Below are positions 32,824-33,908 of a stretch of DNA of 33,908 bases, in pieces; the first letter of the stretch is position 1; each line of letters starts with the position of its first letter. Both the position numbers and the translations under genes were made by a program. The DNA is from Gemmatimonadales bacterium (GTDB lineage Bacteria; Gemmatimonadota; Gemmatimonadetes; Longimicrobiales; Gaopeijiaceae): positions 1 to 33,908 of the forward strand of contig REED01000085.1 in NCBI GenBank assembly GCA_007695225.1, read 5' to 3'. The notes beneath the pieces are model-generated. The model was not told the origin of the DNA, made no database searches, and was given only the letters and a program-made list of their open reading frames with translations.

Positions 32824-32839
32824 TGGCTCGGTACTTGTA
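32824..32839 (+). promoter_or_regulatory. Sigma54-like promoter candidate
   Basis: TGGCTCG-N4-TTGTA resembles the -24/-12 consensus TGGCACG-N4-TTGCA with correct spacing and two mismatches; the -12 GC is GT, which weakens it. It points towards the 3' end of the sigma54-activator gene, with no obvious gene downstream on its strand. Confidence 0.25.
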
Positions 32840-33032
32840 AGGGGTAGGAGTCAGGGGGAAGCCGTAGGTCCGGCTTGGCCCCATGCAGGACCGGAGAGGT
32901 CCAGGTCGGTGGGAGGGTTTTCGTCCGGGAGGTCATCGTATGCGCGCTGCTGTCGTTGGGCAGATCCAGGAGCTGAGTGGGGTGGCCGGCCCCGGCCGCG
33001 TGGGCGGATCAGAGTTCCCGGGTGCCTTCGGT

Positions 33033-33908
33033 TCATCCCATGCACCCGTAGGCGTGGAGGCGGTTGTAGAGGGTCTTGATGCTCACGCCCAGGGCCTCGG
33101 CGGTTCGGTCCTTCCTCCCCTCCATGTGCTCCAGGGTCATGAGGATGAGGCGCCGCTCCGCTTCCCGAATGCTGGTCTTTACCGGGATGCGGATGGCTGT
33201 TGCACCGGGGTCCGGGTCCAGGCGGGGAGACCCCGAAACCTCGTGGGGAATCGAGGCTGCCTCGAGCTCCGGACCTTCCGACAGGAGGAAGGCGGTGTAG
33301 AGAGCGTTGCGTAGTTCACGGATGTTCCCCGGCCATGCGTAGGCCTGGAGCATCCCCATGACATCGGGACCGATGGACTTCCTCCGCCCCTCTTGTTCCC
33401 CGATCTCTTCCAATATGGTTCGCGCCAGGAGGGGCAGGTCCTCCAGCCTCTCCCGGAGGGGAGGGACCTCCACCTCCAGGATCCGCAATCGGTAGTAGAG
33501 GTCTTTCCGAAGCTTCCCCTCCTCTGCGGCCGCCAGCGGTGGGCGGTTCGTCGCGGCCAGGATCCTCACGTCCACGTCAATGGAGCTCTCAGCCCCCAGG
33601 CGCACCACAGTCCTGGTTTCCAGGACGCGGAGGAGTTTGACCTGGAATTCCGGGGGCATCTCCGTGATCTCGTCCAGAAGCAGGGTCCCACCCTGGGCCT
33701 GCTCGAAGAAGCCCCGGTGCCGGCTTGTGGCGCCCGAGAAGCTTCCCTTCTCGTGCCCGAAAATCTGACTCTCCATGAGGTTCGGGGAGATCGCCCCACA
33801 GTTCACGGCCACGAAGGGGCCGGCCCGGCAGGGACTGAGGTCATGGATCGTCCGGGCCACTCTCTCCTTTCCGGTGCCGCTCTCGCCGGTCACCAGGACC
33901 GAGGCCCT
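33033..33908 (-). CDS. Sigma54-dependent transcriptional activator, C-terminal part (NtrC family)
   Basis: The gene runs off the right edge, so only the last 291 residues are seen. They comprise the AAA+ domain and a Fis-type helix-turn-helix. Walker A is GESGTGKE, Walker [10 protein letters not shown], followed by [30 protein letters not shown] and the C-terminal DNA-binding segment [24 protein letters not shown]. The sigma54-contact loop reads GSFSGA instead of GAFTGA; conserved Phe and Gly are kept. The protein remodels RNA polymerase holding sigma54 to open promoters. Whether the missing N-terminus is a response-regulator receiver or another sensor cannot be told. Confidence 0.93.
   Translation of the reverse strand, partial: RASVLVTGESGTGKERVARTIHDLSPCRAGPFVAVNCGAISPNLMESQIFGHEKGSFSGATSRHRGFFEQAQGGTLLLDEITEMPPEFQVKLLRVLETRTVVRLGAESSIDVDVRILAATNRPPLAAAEEGKLRKDLYYRLRILEVEVPPLRERLEDLPLLARTILEEIGEQEGRRKSIGPDVMGMLQAYAWPGNIRELRNALYTAFLLSEGPELEAASIPHEVSGSPRLDPDPGATAIRIPVKTSIREAERRLILMTLEHMEGRKDRTAEALGVSIKTLYNRLHAYGCMG

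Larger units (their letters stand above)
32098..33032. other. 935-bp region without a convincing gene
   Basis: Open frames on both strands here overlap one another, are Arg/Pro/Gly-rich and show no domain. It contains a 10-bp tandem repeat (32656-32685) and a sigma54-like site (32824-32839). No rRNA, tRNA or terminator with a T-run is seen. It may be decayed genes or a non-coding transcript locus. Confidence 0.5.

Noticed and set aside
1..33908. CRISPR arrays, tRNA or rRNA genes, transposase genes
   Set aside because: None found by eye: repeats seen have no regular spacers, and no frame shows transposase motifs.

Overview
The window is high-GC bacterial chromosome, densely coded. A Gemmatimonadota-like marine or soil bacterium would fit: outer-membrane proteins and a TonB-dependent receptor show a diderm, and S9 peptidase, penicillin-acylase and LonB-like AAA_32 protease genes are frequent there. 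This placement is inference, because no rRNA, tRNA or taxonomic marker lies in the window.

Layout. 1-277: a complete 277-bp element with perfect 33-bp terminal inverted repeats, abutting a MIP18/SufT-like Fe-S assembly gene (-). 840-5284: a (+) run of 6-phosphofructokinase, secreted S9 prolyl-oligopeptidase and rhomboid protease. 5325-8847: divergent Na+-coupled NSS transporter (-) and SLC13-type permease (+) sharing a control region with a 10-bp inverted repeat. 9029-14462: an aconitase-family fusion, a penicillin-acylase-family hydrolase and a TspO-like protein (+). 14505-18145: a (-) run of outer-membrane barrel, lipoprotein histidine phosphatase and sensor histidine kinase. 18554-23721: metal handling, with a His-rich protein (+), a Zn/Cd-type P1B ATPase (-) and a CirA/FepA-like receptor (-) under a Fur-box promoter but interrupted by an in-frame TAG. 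24052-29362: a LonB-like protease split by a 2-nt frameshift in a GACGGG repeat, a strong terminator, then a SulP transporter with a tandem UspA protein. 29360-32097: an accessory patch with a right-truncated second copy of the element, an AbiEi-like/DUF559 nuclease-like gene, a 21-bp end fragment of the element and a PRC-barrel gene. 32098-33032 has no convincing gene. The right edge carries the C-terminal part of a sigma54-dependent activator (-).

The best candidate for something undescribed is the element at 1-277 and its relatives. It is non-autonomous, packed with hairpins, appears to target TA, and sits so that its end supplies the TAG stop codon of the neighbouring gene in both substantial copies. 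Two substitutions between the copies keep RNA pairing as G-U. The window is also rich in 10-15 bp tandem repeats, mostly in threes, one of which coincides with the protease frameshift. The two broken genes lie about 2.4 kb apart (22546 and 24913), so sequencing error must be excluded for both.
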